A DNA stretch of 64,000 bases from Acidimicrobiaceae bacterium (GCA_016722025.1 JADKGZ010000003.1:1-64000), one strand, 5' to 3'; shown: positions 9,391 to 19,431, numbered from the stretch's first letter. The notes: a model not told the origin generated them from the letters alone. Translations and numbers: made by a program.

Positions 9391-9864
9391 CTAGGCGGCT
9401 GCCTCGACGATCGAGCGCAGGTGCGGCCAGGCCGCAGCGAAGCCGGCATGCAACTGCATGTCGTCGACATCGTCGAGGTGCACCCACGCCACGGCGTCGG
9501 TCTCGAAGTTGACCGAGGCACCGAACGGTTCGTCGACCTCCAGCACCACCGTCGTGTACTGCCAATCGACGGCCGGCGCGAACACGTACTCGCCCAGTTC
9601 GCGATGGTGCGGCGGAATGTCGCCCACTTCCTCGCTGGCCTCGCGCAGGGCCGCCTCGTAGGGCGTTTCGCCTTCGTCGATCGCGCCGCCGGCGCAGCTC
9701 CAGGTTCCGCCTTCGTGAGCCCACGCAGAACGCTTCTGCAACATCACCAGCGGCAAACCCCCGGCAGGGCGCAGCACGAAGACCACACCGGCCGCACCGA
9801 ACACACCCCAGCGCGTGTGCCCATCGGAGCAGCGCACGAACCCGTCACCCGAACGACCCGACAT
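9391..9864 (-). CDS. Nudix hydrolase
   Basis: 157-residue Nudix protein cleaving nucleoside diphosphates linked to another group. The complete Nudix box is present around residues 65-87 (begins GAIDEGETPYEAAL, then REASEEVGD with the metal-binding Glu residues). The preceding GGTWSCAGG and RSAWAHEG stretches fit the fold. The start ATG at 9864 was chosen because the residues upstream do not look like protein; it begins MSGRSGDGFVR. It is divergent from the F420-type oxidoreductase gene, 49 bases away. Substrate is unknown. Confidence 0.85.
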   Translation of the reverse strand: MSGRSGDGFVRCSDGHTRWGVFGAAGVVFVLRPAGGLPLVMLQKRSAWAHEGGTWSCAGGAIDEGETPYEAALREASEEVGDIPPHHRELGEYVFAPAVDWQYTTVVLEVDEPFGASVNFETDAVAWVHLDDVDDMQLHAGFAAAWPHLRSIVEAAA

Positions 9865-9913
9865 GCCGGCGCACGCTATCGACGCCGCAGCAGCAGCGGC
9901 GTAGGGTGCGCGC

Positions 9914-10345
9914 ATGCCCAGCGATCTCGTCCTCAAGTCGATGAACACCATCCACCGCACGATGTTGAAGCTGTCGTTCGGCCACATCGGCTGGGACGCT
10001 GGCGGCATGCCGGTGCTCGAGCTCACCACCACCGGCCGCAAGAGCGGCCAGCGGCGTGCGGTGATGCTCACCTCACCCGTGCAGCAGGGCGACACGATCG
10101 TGATCGTCGCCTCTCGTGGCGGCGACGACGTGCACCCCGCCTGGTACCTCAACCTGCAAGCCAACCCCGACGTGGAGGTGAAGTGGAAGGGTGCCGCGGC
10201 GAAGCCCTACACCGCTCGCACCGCCACCCCCGAAGAACGAGCCGAGCTCTGGGGCACCGTCACCTCCAAGTACAAGAACTACGCCGGCTACCAGACCAAG
10301 ACCGAACGCGAGATCCCGCTGGTGCTCCTCACGCCGGTCACCTAG
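9914..10345 (+). CDS. Deazaflavin (F420)-dependent nitroreductase-family protein (DDN/DUF385)
   Basis: 143-residue split-beta-barrel oxidoreductase of the Ddn family, which uses reduced F420 (some members flavins or haem) on quinones or nitro compounds. The family core is clear: VLELTTTGRKSGQRR, then ASRGGDDVHPAWYLNLQANP and the C-terminal REIPLVLLTPV. The length is standard. It is expressed divergently from a Nudix gene and convergently to an amidohydrolase gene. The family suggests the host makes F420, as many Actinobacteria do. Physiological substrate unknown. Confidence 0.88.
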   Translation: MPSDLVLKSMNTIHRTMLKLSFGHIGWDAGGMPVLELTTTGRKSGQRRAVMLTSPVQQGDTIVIVASRGGDDVHPAWYLNLQANPDVEVKWKGAAAKPYTARTATPEERAELWGTVTSKYKNYAGYQTKTEREIPLVLLTPVT

Positions 10346-10370
10346 CGCCCGCTGATCGCGCCGACGCTGC

Positions 10371-11591
10371 TTACGCCGTGGCGGTTGCGAGGTGCCGTGC
10401 CGAGGAACCCATCAGCGCCAGGAAGTTGTCGCAGTAGAAGGCCTGCCGCACCGCTTCGCCGGCATCGCCGAGGCTGCGTTCGAACCGCTCGATCGGGCGA
10501 CGACCACCCTCCACGTGCGGGTAGTCGCTGTTGAACAGCATCGTCTCGACACCCGCCTGCTCGATGATCCAGCCCACATCCTCCGTCGGGTACGGGGTGA
10601 ACTTCATCGAACGGCGCACGTACTCGCTGGGGCGCAGCTGCAACGCCCGCACGCGATCCTCGTGCTTCACGAACGCATCGAACGCGCTCTCCATCTGTCG
10701 CATCCAGCTGGGCACCCAGATGGCACCCTGCTCGATCACACCGATGCGCAGCAGCGGGAAGCGGTCGAGGACGCCGTCGAACAGCATCGTCGCCAACGTC
10801 TGCATCGGCGGAAAAGGGATGGCCATGTAATCCACCGACCGGAAGTTCTCGGCGCCACCATGGAAGTCGGGCGGGATGGGCAGACCGTTGACGAAGTAGC
10901 TGCGATCGATGAGATCGCCGGTACCGCCGACATGGAACACCACCGGGATGTCGGCCTCCTGCGCCACCGCCCAGACCGGGTCGAGCGACCGGTGCGATGG
11001 CGAGTGCCCGGCCGGGCACCCGCTGGCCACGAGCAGCGCGGCAGCACCCATCGCCACCGCTTCGGCAGCCATCGCCGCGGCCAGTGAGAAGTCGGCCAGC
11101 GGCACGTAGCACGTGGGCAGCAGGCGCGCATCCACAGAACAGAACTCGACCATGCCGCGGTTGTGCGCTCGCGCGGCACCGTACGCCAGCTCCAGGTCGC
11201 CGCTGTGCTCCCACTGGAACAGGCGACCGTTGTGGAAGGTGTTGAACATCAGCTGGCTCTCGAAACCCAACAGGTCGAGTGCCCGCGGCCGATCAGCGGG
11301 CAAGAACGCGCCGGTGGCAGCGAAGTTCTTGCGCAACATGATCTCCGCCGCTTCCGCGGCCACGTACGCATCGCTGCGGTGGCGAGCGGTGAGGCGCTGA
11401 AAGGCAGCGTCGAGATCGGCCAGTTGTTCGTCGACGGAGCCGGTCTGCTTCAGCTCGTTGCCACCGCTGAGGTCGAGCGTCGGCACACGATCGCGGATGG
11501 AAGGGTCGGCATGATCGCGCAGCCAGGTCGGCGGCTCCATGATGTGCGCATCTGCGTCGTGCACGATGCGACCGAGCTGGTTGTATGGCAT
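10371..11591 (-). CDS. Amidohydrolase family 2 protein
   Basis: 406-residue metal-dependent hydrolase or decarboxylase of the Amidohydro_2 group. Metal-binding features are D-A-D-A-H-I-M-E near residue 12 (HxE variant of HxH), the VVFHVGG stretch and a late NSDYPH. Start ATG at 11591 is preceded by a good GGAGAG ribosome site. Relatives act on amide, ester or carboxylate groups of aromatic and other small molecules; the exact reaction cannot be stated. Transcribed convergently to the F420 gene and divergently from the coiled-coil gene 82 bases away. Confidence 0.85.
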   Translation of the reverse strand: MPYNQLGRIVHDADAHIMEPPTWLRDHADPSIRDRVPTLDLSGGNELKQTGSVDEQLADLDAAFQRLTARHRSDAYVAAEAAEIMLRKNFAATGAFLPADRPRALDLLGFESQLMFNTFHNGRLFQWEHSGDLELAYGAARAHNRGMVEFCSVDARLLPTCYVPLADFSLAAAMAAEAVAMGAAALLVASGCPAGHSPSHRSLDPVWAVAQEADIPVVFHVGGTGDLIDRSYFVNGLPIPPDFHGGAENFRSVDYMAIPFPPMQTLATMLFDGVLDRFPLLRIGVIEQGAIWVPSWMRQMESAFDAFVKHEDRVRALQLRPSEYVRRSMKFTPYPTEDVGWIIEQAGVETMLFNSDYPHVEGGRRPIERFERSLGDAGEAVRQAFYCDNFLALMGSSARHLATATA

Positions 11592-11673
11592 GGCAACCTC
11601 TCCCCAGGTGCTCGACCAGGGTACGGTACGAGCAACGAAGCCCGATCGTAAACCCTCGTGTGTGGAGAAACCC

Positions 11674-12889
11674 ATGGGACTGTTCAGCAAGAAGCCAAAG
11701 TCCTCGATCGATCCTGCCGAGTTCCTGTCGCTGCGCAGCGAGCTGGCCGACCTGCGCGACCGGCTGGAAGCGAGCGAGCACGCCAAGGCGATCACCGAGG
11801 CACGCCTGGCCGCGCTCGATGCCACCACCACCGCGATGTCGGCCGAGCGGCCCAGCGGCGAAGACCTGCGCACGCGGGTCAGCGAGTTGGAAGAGCAACT
11901 CAACGTGGTCGCGGAGCACGCTGCCGCCGCGCAGACCAACGCCGACAACGCCGAGGCAAAGGCCACGGCCGCCGTTGCAGCCAACGCCGCCGGCACCCCT
12001 GCCGACGCACCGGCGACCGAGCCTCACCCCGAGCTGCTCGCTCGCGTGGAGGCGCTCGCCGAACAGATCAACGCCATCAGCAACGCGCCCGACCCCTCCA
12101 TCGCCGCCCGCCTCGATGAGCTGGCCTCCAAGGTCGAGGCCGTGCCCGGGCCCCGGCCTGCTGGCCCGTCTCGACCAGCTCAGCTCGCGACTCGACAGCA
12201 CACCCGATGGCGGTCGTCTCAGTGAGATGGAGGCCCGCCTCGGCGAGCTCGCTGCCAGAGCCGCCGAGCCCGTCGCCGGCACCGCCAGTGGCCCCGACCC
12301 CGACACCGCGGCCCGTCTCGACCAGCTCGCCGAACGAGTCGCGTCGGTCGACTCCATCACCAGCCAGTTGGCTCAGCTCAACGCCCGTGTCAGCGCGCAG
12401 GCCGAGTTCGGCACTCAGCTCAGCAGCCTGCGCGATCGCATCAGCCAACTGCACGACGAAACCGAGGAGCGCCGCGCTGCCGCAGTCGCCGCCACCGACG
12501 ATGCCGACCTGCGCGATCGCGTCAACGCCATCGCCGATCGCATCGCCGCCACCGAAGGCCTCGCCACCCAGATCGCCCAGCTGGCGGAACGGGTGGCAGC
12601 CACCGACACCACCACCCGGCAGGCCACCGAACGTGTTGCCGTCGTCGAACAGCGGTTGAACGCTGTCAGCACCGAACTGGCAAACCAGGTCGGCGAGCTC
12701 GGCCGCGACATCGACGGCCTTGCCGCGCACAGCAACGAGTTGGCGAAGAGCAGCGTCGCCGACGACGTGATCGACGACCTGAAGTCGGCGCAGGTGAAGC
12801 TGGCCGCCGAGCAGGCACGTTACGAGATCGCCTTCCGCGAAGACCTCGCCGCGTTGGCCGAGCAGGTACGCCGCGGCCCCACCGGTTAG
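11674..12889 (+). CDS. Long coiled-coil protein, one frameshift
   Basis: About 405 residues if joined, starting MGLFSKKPK at 11674 behind a GGAG site. Nearly the entire product is heptad-rich alpha helix with recurring A-x-x-x-L-x-E and LDQLAERV/ARLDELA units, broken by a Pro/Ala linker near residues 110-120. No enzymatic motif. The first frame runs to about 12150, where a run of C/G (around 12147-12160) shifts the frame by one; the second frame resumes with LLARLDQLSSRL and ends at 12889. The basic N-terminus followed by coiled coil is typical of cytoskeletal or envelope-associated scaffold proteins; function unknown. Confidence 0.75.
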
Positions 12890-12909
12890 GGGGCCGCCCG
12901 CCGCAGGTC

Positions 12910-15768
12910 TCAGTCGTCGAGCAGGTCGAGTGCTTGCGCCACCAGGTCGCGAGCAGCTTTCATCTTCTCGCCGTACGTGGCGAAGTCTTGCTCGCCCAGC
13001 GCCGCATCGGCGTCCTCGAAGAGCTGCTCCGCCTGGTTGAGCAGATCGCTGGCGGTGGAATCAGGCGCCGGCTCATTGGGGTCGGTGGGCTCAGCGATGC
13101 CGCCGACGACATCACCGATGTCGATCTTCAGGCCTGGGAACAGCTGCGCCAGTGCGATCTCCAACGACTCGCCGAAGCCGACCTCGCCTCGGTAGTAGGC
13201 CACGATGAGCCGTACCTGCGGCTGCCCGACCGTTTGCGACTCGACGTAGACGGGCCGCGCCCAGACCAAGGAATCGCCGACCGGAATGGCTTGCAGGTCG
13301 CCGTACACGACCTCCGACCCGACCGAGCCGAGCACGGTGACCGTGGAGGTGAACGCTCGATCGGTGGAGATGTTGGCACCCACCACGTTGGGGCCTTCCG
13401 GCAACGAGCCGCCGACCTCGTAGGCGACGAGCTGCCCCGAGCTGTCGGCGGTCATGTACGCCACCATCTCGCGGCGCTCGTTCTTCACACTGAACGGCTG
13501 GAACGGCCGGAACATGGTGAACGTCGACGCGGCATCGCCGTTGGCGTGGAACATCGTGTAGTAGGGCACGAACCTGTCGGCCTTCTGCTCGGTGGGGAAG
13601 CTGCTCGCGCCGGCATCGACTTCCGCGGTGGCGCTCTCGGCCGGGTCGGTGGTGACCGTGACGCTCACCGAGCTCTTGTTGGGCTGCTCGGGCGCGGCCA
13701 GTGCGACCGACCAGGCGCCCTCGCGATCGAAGAACTGCTCGCCTTCGAGCCGGTACTTCGAGTAGGCAGCGGTCTGCAACCGGAACAGCTCTTCCGGGTA
13801 GCGCAGGTGCTCTGCCAGGTCGGCCGGCACCGGCTGGTCGGAGAAGAGGTCGGGGAAGGCCGACTGCCACACCTGCAGCACCGGATCGTTGGGGTCGTTG
13901 ACGTACAACGTGACCGAGCCGTCGTAGGCATCGACGACGGCCTTCACGCTGTTGCGGACGTAGTTGAGCGCCTTGTTGAGACCGGAGCCGCCTGCGAGCT
14001 GCGACAGGTCGGCGTTCTGCCCGTACGGATACCGGCTGCTCGTGGTGTAGCCGTCGATCACCCACACCACGCGGTCGCCGAAGGCCACCGGGTAGGGGTC
14101 GCCGTCGAAAGAAAGGAACGGTGCCAGCTTCTGCACGCGCTCGCGGGGGTTGCGAATCATCAGCAGCTGCGAGTCGTCGTCGATGGCGCTGGAGCCGAGC
14201 AGGTTGTAGTCCCACTCGTTGAGCGCGAACGCCAACCGGCGCGTGGTGGACGACAGCGGCACGCCTGCCGTGCCCTCGTACGCGGCAACTGACTCGCCGG
14301 GGCACGCCGTTTCGGTGACCGAGGTGTTGACCACCGCGTAGCCCGACAGCGCGGGGCTGAAGTACAGATCGGGCTTGTCGAGCGACACGATGTCGTCGCG
14401 GTACGCGGGGTTGCCACTGGCTTCGATCTGGCCGGCGGGCGACATCACCAGGCCGCAACCGTGCGTGTTGATGAGGTGCGTGCCCTGCCACGACTTGTTG
14501 CCCACCTGATCGAGGTCGAGCTCGCGCGCGCCGACGATGACCTGGCGCATCTCGCCGTCGACCAGGTAGCGATCGGGGTCGAGGTCGTTGATGGTCTGGC
14601 CGGAGTTGCCTTCGTCGGTCTGGAAACGGGTGACCATCTTTCCTTCGGGCTTGAGCAGGCGCACGTCGCGGAGTGCGGCCACGTTGTCGGAGAGCTCCGA
14701 TCGAGTGAGGTCGCCGAACTCGACCTGCTCCACCGTCACGTCGTCGATGCCGAGGGCATGGCGGGTGGCCTCGATGTTGTACGCGATGTACTTTGCTTCC
14801 TTGTCCTTCTGGTTCGGGTTCACCACCAGCGACTGCACAGCACTGGGGTAGATGACGCCACCGATCAAGGCGACCACCGCCCACAGCGCCGAGGCCGCCA
14901 CCGCCGGCCGCCACCGCTGCGTCTTCAACGAGCTGAGGTACAAGCCGGCCGTGAGCAGTGCGATGAGCGCGAGCAGCAGCACCGCCGGCAGCTGAGCGTT
15001 GTCGACGGCGTAGGTGACACCTCGCACCGCGCCGCGGTTGGCCGTCGTCAGCTCGTAGCGGGTGACCCAGTAGTCGGCGGCCTTGAGCACCGCCAGCACC
15101 GCCAGCAGCACCGCCACGTGCGCCTTCGTGGCCCGACGCACCTTCGGCTTCGGCGGCTGGATGACGATGCCGCCCGACAGCACGTGTGTGGCCACCACCA
15201 GCAGGGTGATGAACAGCACCGCCAGGAACAGCCAGTCGAGCACGAAGGTGACGAACGGCAGCTTGAACATGTAGAAGCCGACGTCGTTGCCGAAGTGGCG
15301 GTCGGCGATGCCGAACGACTTGCTGTTGCGGAACATCAGCCAGTCCTGCCAACGGCTGATGGTGGGCACTGCGAACAGGAACCCGAACACGATGGCGACC
15401 GCGAACCGGAAGATGCGCATGCGGTGCCCGAAGAACTCGTGGAAGCGCTCGACCAGCGGGTGCGTGTTGGCCGAGAACGTAGTGGGCGCCAACCGATCGG
15501 CGATGATGAGGTTCAGCAGCGCAAGCACCACGAACGTGCCCGCGAACATGGCGAACATGGTGAACTTGGCACCCAGCACGCCCCAGAACACGTCGGTACG
15601 ACCCACCGATTGGTGCCACAGGTAGTCGACGAAGAAACCGGAGAGGAAGCGAGCGGAGAGCAGCAGCCCGACGAACGCGACCGCAAGAATGATGAGCAGC
15701 ACCCGGCCACGATCGCCGAGGCGACTGGGCTTGCGGGTTCGGCGTGGTAGATCGGCAGCGTTCCGCAC
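12910..15768 (-). CDS. UPF0182 family membrane protein
   Basis: 952-residue integral membrane protein from the GTG at 15768. The first ~330 residues hold about seven hydrophobic helices (for example VLLIILAVAFVGLLLSARFL and FRFAVAIVFGFLFAVPTI), followed by a ~550-residue extracytoplasmic domain and a short acidic C-terminal tail with a helical hairpin. The architecture and motifs (WHQSVGRTDVFW, NPNQKDKEAKYIAYNIEATR) match UPF0182, a conserved actinobacterial family of unknown function. The start was chosen to avoid overlap with the upstream DivIVA gene, whose stop is 10 bases away; the two are likely co-transcribed. Confidence 0.9.
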   Translation of the reverse strand: MRNAADLPRRTRKPSRLGDRGRVLLIILAVAFVGLLLSARFLSGFFVDYLWHQSVGRTDVFWGVLGAKFTMFAMFAGTFVVLALLNLIIADRLAPTTFSANTHPLVERFHEFFGHRMRIFRFAVAIVFGFLFAVPTISRWQDWLMFRNSKSFGIADRHFGNDVGFYMFKLPFVTFVLDWLFLAVLFITLLVVATHVLSGGIVIQPPKPKVRRATKAHVAVLLAVLAVLKAADYWVTRYELTTANRGAVRGVTYAVDNAQLPAVLLLALIALLTAGLYLSSLKTQRWRPAVAASALWAVVALIGGVIYPSAVQSLVVNPNQKDKEAKYIAYNIEATRHALGIDDVTVEQVEFGDLTRSELSDNVAALRDVRLLKPEGKMVTRFQTDEGNSGQTINDLDPDRYLVDGEMRQVIVGARELDLDQVGNKSWQGTHLINTHGCGLVMSPAGQIEASGNPAYRDDIVSLDKPDLYFSPALSGYAVVNTSVTETACPGESVAAYEGTAGVPLSSTTRRLAFALNEWDYNLLGSSAIDDDSQLLMIRNPRERVQKLAPFLSFDGDPYPVAFGDRVVWVIDGYTTSSRYPYGQNADLSQLAGGSGLNKALNYVRNSVKAVVDAYDGSVTLYVNDPNDPVLQVWQSAFPDLFSDQPVPADLAEHLRYPEELFRLQTAAYSKYRLEGEQFFDREGAWSVALAAPEQPNKSSVSVTVTTDPAESATAEVDAGASSFPTEQKADRFVPYYTMFHANGDAASTFTMFRPFQPFSVKNERREMVAYMTADSSGQLVAYEVGGSLPEGPNVVGANISTDRAFTSTVTVLGSVGSEVVYGDLQAIPVGDSLVWARPVYVESQTVGQPQVRLIVAYYRGEVGFGESLEIALAQLFPGLKIDIGDVVGGIAEPTDPNEPAPDSTASDLLNQAEQLFEDADAALGEQDFATYGEKMKAARDLVAQALDLLDD

Positions 15769-15778
15769 GCGGCGAAGG

Positions 15779-17797
15779 TTACAGGGGTGCTCGCTGCAGC
15801 ATGCAGCGGCATCCCTCGTGCGCGGGCGCACACGTGTGATCCGTGGGGAAGGCCTGCCCTGCCCCGATCACACCGGCCAGCGCGTTGTCCTCTGCGTCGG
15901 GACACGCTGGCCCATTGGGGTCGACCGACCAGCACACCGGGGTGCCGGGGGCGAGCGCAACGAGGGCACCGCGACCGAATGCCATGCGAGCCACGTCGTC
16001 GAGGTGCTCGTCGATGCGTTGCGTCTTCCACTCGCGATACACCGAGCGCACCGTGTTGGCCAGCTCGCCGTTGTCGCCATCGGCATCGGCAACGGCGCGG
16101 CTCAAGCGCTCGCGCAGCGGACCGACGACCGCAACCGAGAGTGCCTCGATGGCAGGCTGCAGTGCCTTTGCACGAGTGATCTCGTGCAAATGATCGCCCT
16201 TGTCACCGTCGTCGATGCTGGCGGCTCCGGCCAGCGCGGACAGCCGCAGCTCGCTCTCGATGGCCGTCGCGTAGCGCCGCGAGTGGTCGGCCTCTTGCGG
16301 CAGCAGAGCGGCGAGCGCAGCAACCGGATCGTTGCGCCGCAAGATGTGCAACACGTCGTTCTGCTCGTCGGCCAGCACCCGCTTCAGCTTGCGCGCGGCA
16401 GCGACGATGAGCGGTGTGAGTGCAGCGTCGCGACGCCCGAACGGCGAGTCGTCGGCTTCGCGTAGCTCGAGCGGCGCAGCCGGCGACACTGCGAACACCG
16501 ACAGCTCCTCGGCCACCGCCGTCGTCGCTGCATCAGGTGGCGGTTCGGAGCCGTCGCTCGCCGGCTCGACGGCGGCTTCTGCAGCCGGTACGTCGACTGG
16601 TTCAGCAACGAGTGGTTCAGCAACGACTGGTTCGGGTTGGCTGCGGGCAGCGCGCAATCGTGCGAACAGGTCGCCGACCGATGCCTTCTCCTCGCCATCG
16701 CCGACCTCGTCGGTGGCATCGACCTCGTCGGAGGCATCGACTTCCTCAGCGTCGATGTCCACGACGTCAACGACGTCAGGGTCGGCAACGTCGATGTCAA
16801 CGTCGATCTCGCCGGCGAAGAGCGAGACCACCGTGGCCATCACACCATCGCTGTCGTCCTCGGCATCGTCGTCGGCATCGTCGTCGGCATGACCGTCGGC
16901 TTCGATGTGCTCGTCATTGTCGTCGTCATGCGCCGCCGGCTCGCGCAGCAGCACGACCGTGTCGTCGATCTGCAGCGCAACGGTCGGGTCGTCGACCTCG
17001 TCGACCTCGTCCGTGAGGTCGACGTCGGCGTCGGCGTCGTAGGGCTCGCGGTCGGGCTGGTCGGCCTCGGTGGGCACCTGGCGCGCCCGCACGTCGTTGG
17101 CCGGCACCATCAACGGCACCGGGCCGGTGGTGGGCGACAGGTTCACGTACTCGTTGGGTTCGCCCAGCGGAGTCATCTCCGCCATCACATCGACAGCGGC
17201 CAAGCGCGCCCGCTCGAATGCGTTCAGCAACCGATCGCGGCCGTGCACCAGCTGCTCGATCTGCTGACGAGCCAGTTCGCGACGCCGGGCCAGCTCACCC
17301 AGCACCCGCTCGCGATACGCGCGGGCTTCGTTGACCATCTCGCGGCCCTGCTGCTTGGCCATCTGCAGCTCGGATTCGGCGTCGGACGACGCATCCTGAC
17401 GGCGACGCGACGCTTCGATCTCGGCCTCTTCACGCAGCCGCTGGGCCTCGTCGGTGGCCTCGCGCAGCACACGCGATGCACCGTCCTCGGCCCTCATCTT
17501 GATCTGCGAGGCCGCCTCGCGGGCGGTGGAGAGGATGCGCGCGGCCTCCTCGCCCAGCATGCGAGTGACCACTTCCTCGTCGAGCACCACCGCGGCATTG
17601 GGCACGTTGCGCTGAGCAACCCGCAGCTCGCGCTCGAGGAACTTCTCGCGCTCTTGCAGGCGGGCGAGTTCGGCGGCCACCATGCGCAGGAACTCGCGCA
17701 CCTCGTCGGGCTCGTAGCCGCGGCGCGACGTGGAGAAGTTGGCCGTCGATACCGCCGTCGGCGACGAAGGGTCGGGTCGTGAGAACGAAATGGCCAT
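15779..17797 (-). CDS. DivIVA-domain protein with acidic linker and MuF-like cysteine tail
   Basis: 672 residues in three parts. Residues 1-215 are a DivIVA/Wag31-like N-terminus (SRRGYEPDEVREFLRMVAAE) with long coiled coil. Residues 230-400 are a very acidic, low-complexity linker rich in Asp-Val-Asp repeats. Residues 450-672 form a helical domain ending in a Cys/His cluster: CWSVDPNGPACPD, then TCAPAHEGCRCML. That ending (C...C-x-D...FP...PxHxxCRC) resembles the zinc-binding end of phage Mu F / SPP1 gp7 minor head proteins. DivIVA proteins sit at poles and septa in Actinobacteria. It lies 10 bases upstream of UPF0182. Why a phage-head-like tail is fused here is unknown. Confidence 0.8.
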   Translation of the reverse strand: MAISFSRPDPSSPTAVSTANFSTSRRGYEPDEVREFLRMVAAELARLQEREKFLERELRVAQRNVPNAAVVLDEEVVTRMLGEEAARILSTAREAASQIKMRAEDGASRVLREATDEAQRLREEAEIEASRRRQDASSDAESELQMAKQQGREMVNEARAYRERVLGELARRRELARQQIEQLVHGRDRLLNAFERARLAAVDVMAEMTPLGEPNEYVNLSPTTGPVPLMVPANDVRARQVPTEADQPDREPYDADADVDLTDEVDEVDDPTVALQIDDTVVLLREPAAHDDDNDEHIEADGHADDDADDDAEDDSDGVMATVVSLFAGEIDVDIDVADPDVVDVVDIDAEEVDASDEVDATDEVGDGEEKASVGDLFARLRAARSQPEPVVAEPLVAEPVDVPAAEAAVEPASDGSEPPPDAATTAVAEELSVFAVSPAAPLELREADDSPFGRRDAALTPLIVAAARKLKRVLADEQNDVLHILRRNDPVAALAALLPQEADHSRRYATAIESELRLSALAGAASIDDGDKGDHLHEITRAKALQPAIEALSVAVVGPLRERLSRAVADADGDNGELANTVRSVYREWKTQRIDEHLDDVARMAFGRGALVALAPGTPVCWSVDPNGPACPDAEDNALAGVIGAGQAFPTDHTCAPAHEGCRCMLQRAPL

Positions 17798-17864
17798 TGG
17801 CGCAAATCGTAGGTGGGATCACCGCCGAAAGGGTGGCAATGGCGTGCGGGGCGCCTGCGCGCCG

Positions 17865-19118
17865 TCAGTCGCCTTCGGTGGTGGGTGGCGGATCAACCAG
17901 TTGCACAGGGTCGCCACCGATCCGCTCCAACGCGGCCAGCGCTTCCTCGATGGTGGCGACAGGGATGATCTCCACGTCGTTCCCCACCACCTCGCGAGCG
18001 TGAGCGATGCCGTCGAGGCCATCATCACCTTGGTTCACCGGCACCAGGAAGTACTTCACCCCGACCTGCTGCACGGCCGACGCCTTGGAGTTGAGCCCAC
18101 CGATGGCGCCCACCTTGCCATCCACGTCGATCGTGCCCGTGACCGCCACTCGCTGACCACCCATCAGGTCGCCCTCGGTGAGCTCGTCGATCATCGTCAA
18201 CGTGAAGGCGAGACCGGCGGACGGGCCACCGATCCTGTCGGAGTCGATGCTCACGTCGATCCCCTCCGGCAGTTCGACCGTCGTGGTATCGATGGGCCGG
18301 AAGCCGATGATGGTGCGCGGCGGGTCTTCGCCCGGTGCCAGGATCGTCTCGATCTCGCCCGACATCGGCTCGCCCGCACGCTCGAACTCGACCTCGATCA
18401 TCTCACCCGGCTTCACCCCTGCCAGCGCAGGTGCCAAGTCGTCGATGATGGAGATGTCGGTGCCGTTGACCTTCTTCAACACGTCACCCGGGTCGAGCAA
18501 CTCGTCGGCAGGGCTGAACTCCACACACTCCGTGCGCGCTTCGTTGGCCTCCAAGCAGAGCAGGAAGTCGATGATCACGTCGCCCGGCTGCAGCTCCACC
18601 GGGTAGCCGGCAGCCTTCAACGCCACGTAGACCGCGTTGTCCTTGGCGCTGCGCATCTGTTGCTGGCCGGACTGGATGAGTTGCTGCTCGGACTGATCGC
18701 CGTACTTGTCGCGATGGCTGAGGAACCTGGCTGCGTCGTTCTCGCGGGTGACGAACCAGTCGAACATGCTGATCTTGGGCTGAGTGATGGTGACGAAGTA
18801 GATCTGGCCGGCGGTGTCGAAGGTGGGGGCGCCGGTGATCTCCAAGCGGGGTTCCACCGGCTCCGCGTCGGCAGGCACCAAGGCGAACTCGACCGCTTCG
18901 GTGGTGGGCTGCAGGCACACCGGCGGGTCGGCGTCGTCGAACTCGCGGCATCGATCCTTCGACACGAATGCAGTGCTGGGCGTGAAGCTGAGCACCACGG
19001 GTGCAGCGGCCGCGATGAGCCCGACGACCACCATCGGCACCGCCCACCAGCGATGGATCGCGCGCGGCGCCCTCACCGCGGCAGCGGCCTCCGATACCAT
19101 CTCTTCTTGCGTGAGCAT
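17865..19118 (-). CDS. Membrane-anchored PDZ-Lon protease (YlbL-like)
   Basis: 417-residue secreted/anchored serine protease. One TM helix at about residues 24-46 (VPMVVVGLIAAAAPVVL), an extracytoplasmic region with a PDZ domain (LLDPGDVLKKVNGTDIS) and a C-terminal Lon-type S16 catalytic domain with Ser in GGPSAGLAF and Lys in LNSKASAV, the S16 dyad. Start taken as ATG at 19118; an internal ATG at 19100 would avoid an 8-base overlap with the divergent gene at 19111. Bacillus YlbL relatives degrade a cell-division inhibitor outside the membrane; the substrate here is unknown. Confidence 0.85.
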   Translation of the reverse strand: MLTQEEMVSEAAAAVRAPRAIHRWWAVPMVVVGLIAAAAPVVLSFTPSTAFVSKDRCREFDDADPPVCLQPTTEAVEFALVPADAEPVEPRLEITGAPTFDTAGQIYFVTITQPKISMFDWFVTRENDAARFLSHRDKYGDQSEQQLIQSGQQQMRSAKDNAVYVALKAAGYPVELQPGDVIIDFLLCLEANEARTECVEFSPADELLDPGDVLKKVNGTDISIIDDLAPALAGVKPGEMIEVEFERAGEPMSGEIETILAPGEDPPRTIIGFRPIDTTTVELPEGIDVSIDSDRIGGPSAGLAFTLTMIDELTEGDLMGGQRVAVTGTIDVDGKVGAIGGLNSKASAVQQVGVKYFLVPVNQGDDGLDGIAHAREVVGNDVEIIPVATIEEALAALERIGGDPVQLVDPPPTTEGD

Positions 19119-19431
19119 CACAGAAGTCACCACCGCTGCTGGTTGGATTACCGGTCTGGCCATTGTGGCCCTGATCGCGACCGGATGGCGCAAGCCTGCC
19201 AGAGCAACTGCCGATCCGGCACGCGCGCGGCGACCGAGATCGGCGTTCACCGGCTTGGAAGTGGCCGAGGTCAAGGCACCGATGGCAAAACGATCACCTT
19301 GGTGGCGGCGGCTGTGGGCCATTGCCGCCAGCGGCGCGCTGGCGGTGTGGGTGGGCGCCGTGGTCGCCACCATCGTCGGGTTCGGCGTTGCGTGGCTGGT
19401 GATCACCCTCACCGATCTGCTGAAGCAATGA
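19111..19431 (+). CDS. Small two-helix membrane protein
   Basis: 106 residues from a GTG at 19111. Two hydrophobic helices, residues 9-24 (GWITGLAIVALIATGW) and 69-97 (LWAIAASGALAVWVGAVVAT), flank a basic linker. No known domain recognised. Its stop overlaps the start of the HEAT-repeat gene (ATGA), so the two are probably co-translated. The start is uncertain because it overlaps the divergent PDZ-protease gene by a few bases; a downstream start would remove the first helix. Confidence 0.55.
   Translation: MSITEVTTAAGWITGLAIVALIATGWRKPARATADPARARRPRSAFTGLEVAEVKAPMAKRSPWWRRLWAIAASGALAVWVGAVVATIVGFGVAWLVITLTDLLKQ

Noticed and set aside
12890..12909. Terminator between the coiled-coil and UPF0182 genes
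   Set aside because: Only a short G/C run of 20 bases; no stable stem of useful length.
14461..15750. Long plus-strand frame opposite the UPF0182 gene
   Set aside because: Antisense shadow; Gln/His/Arg-rich product without domain features.
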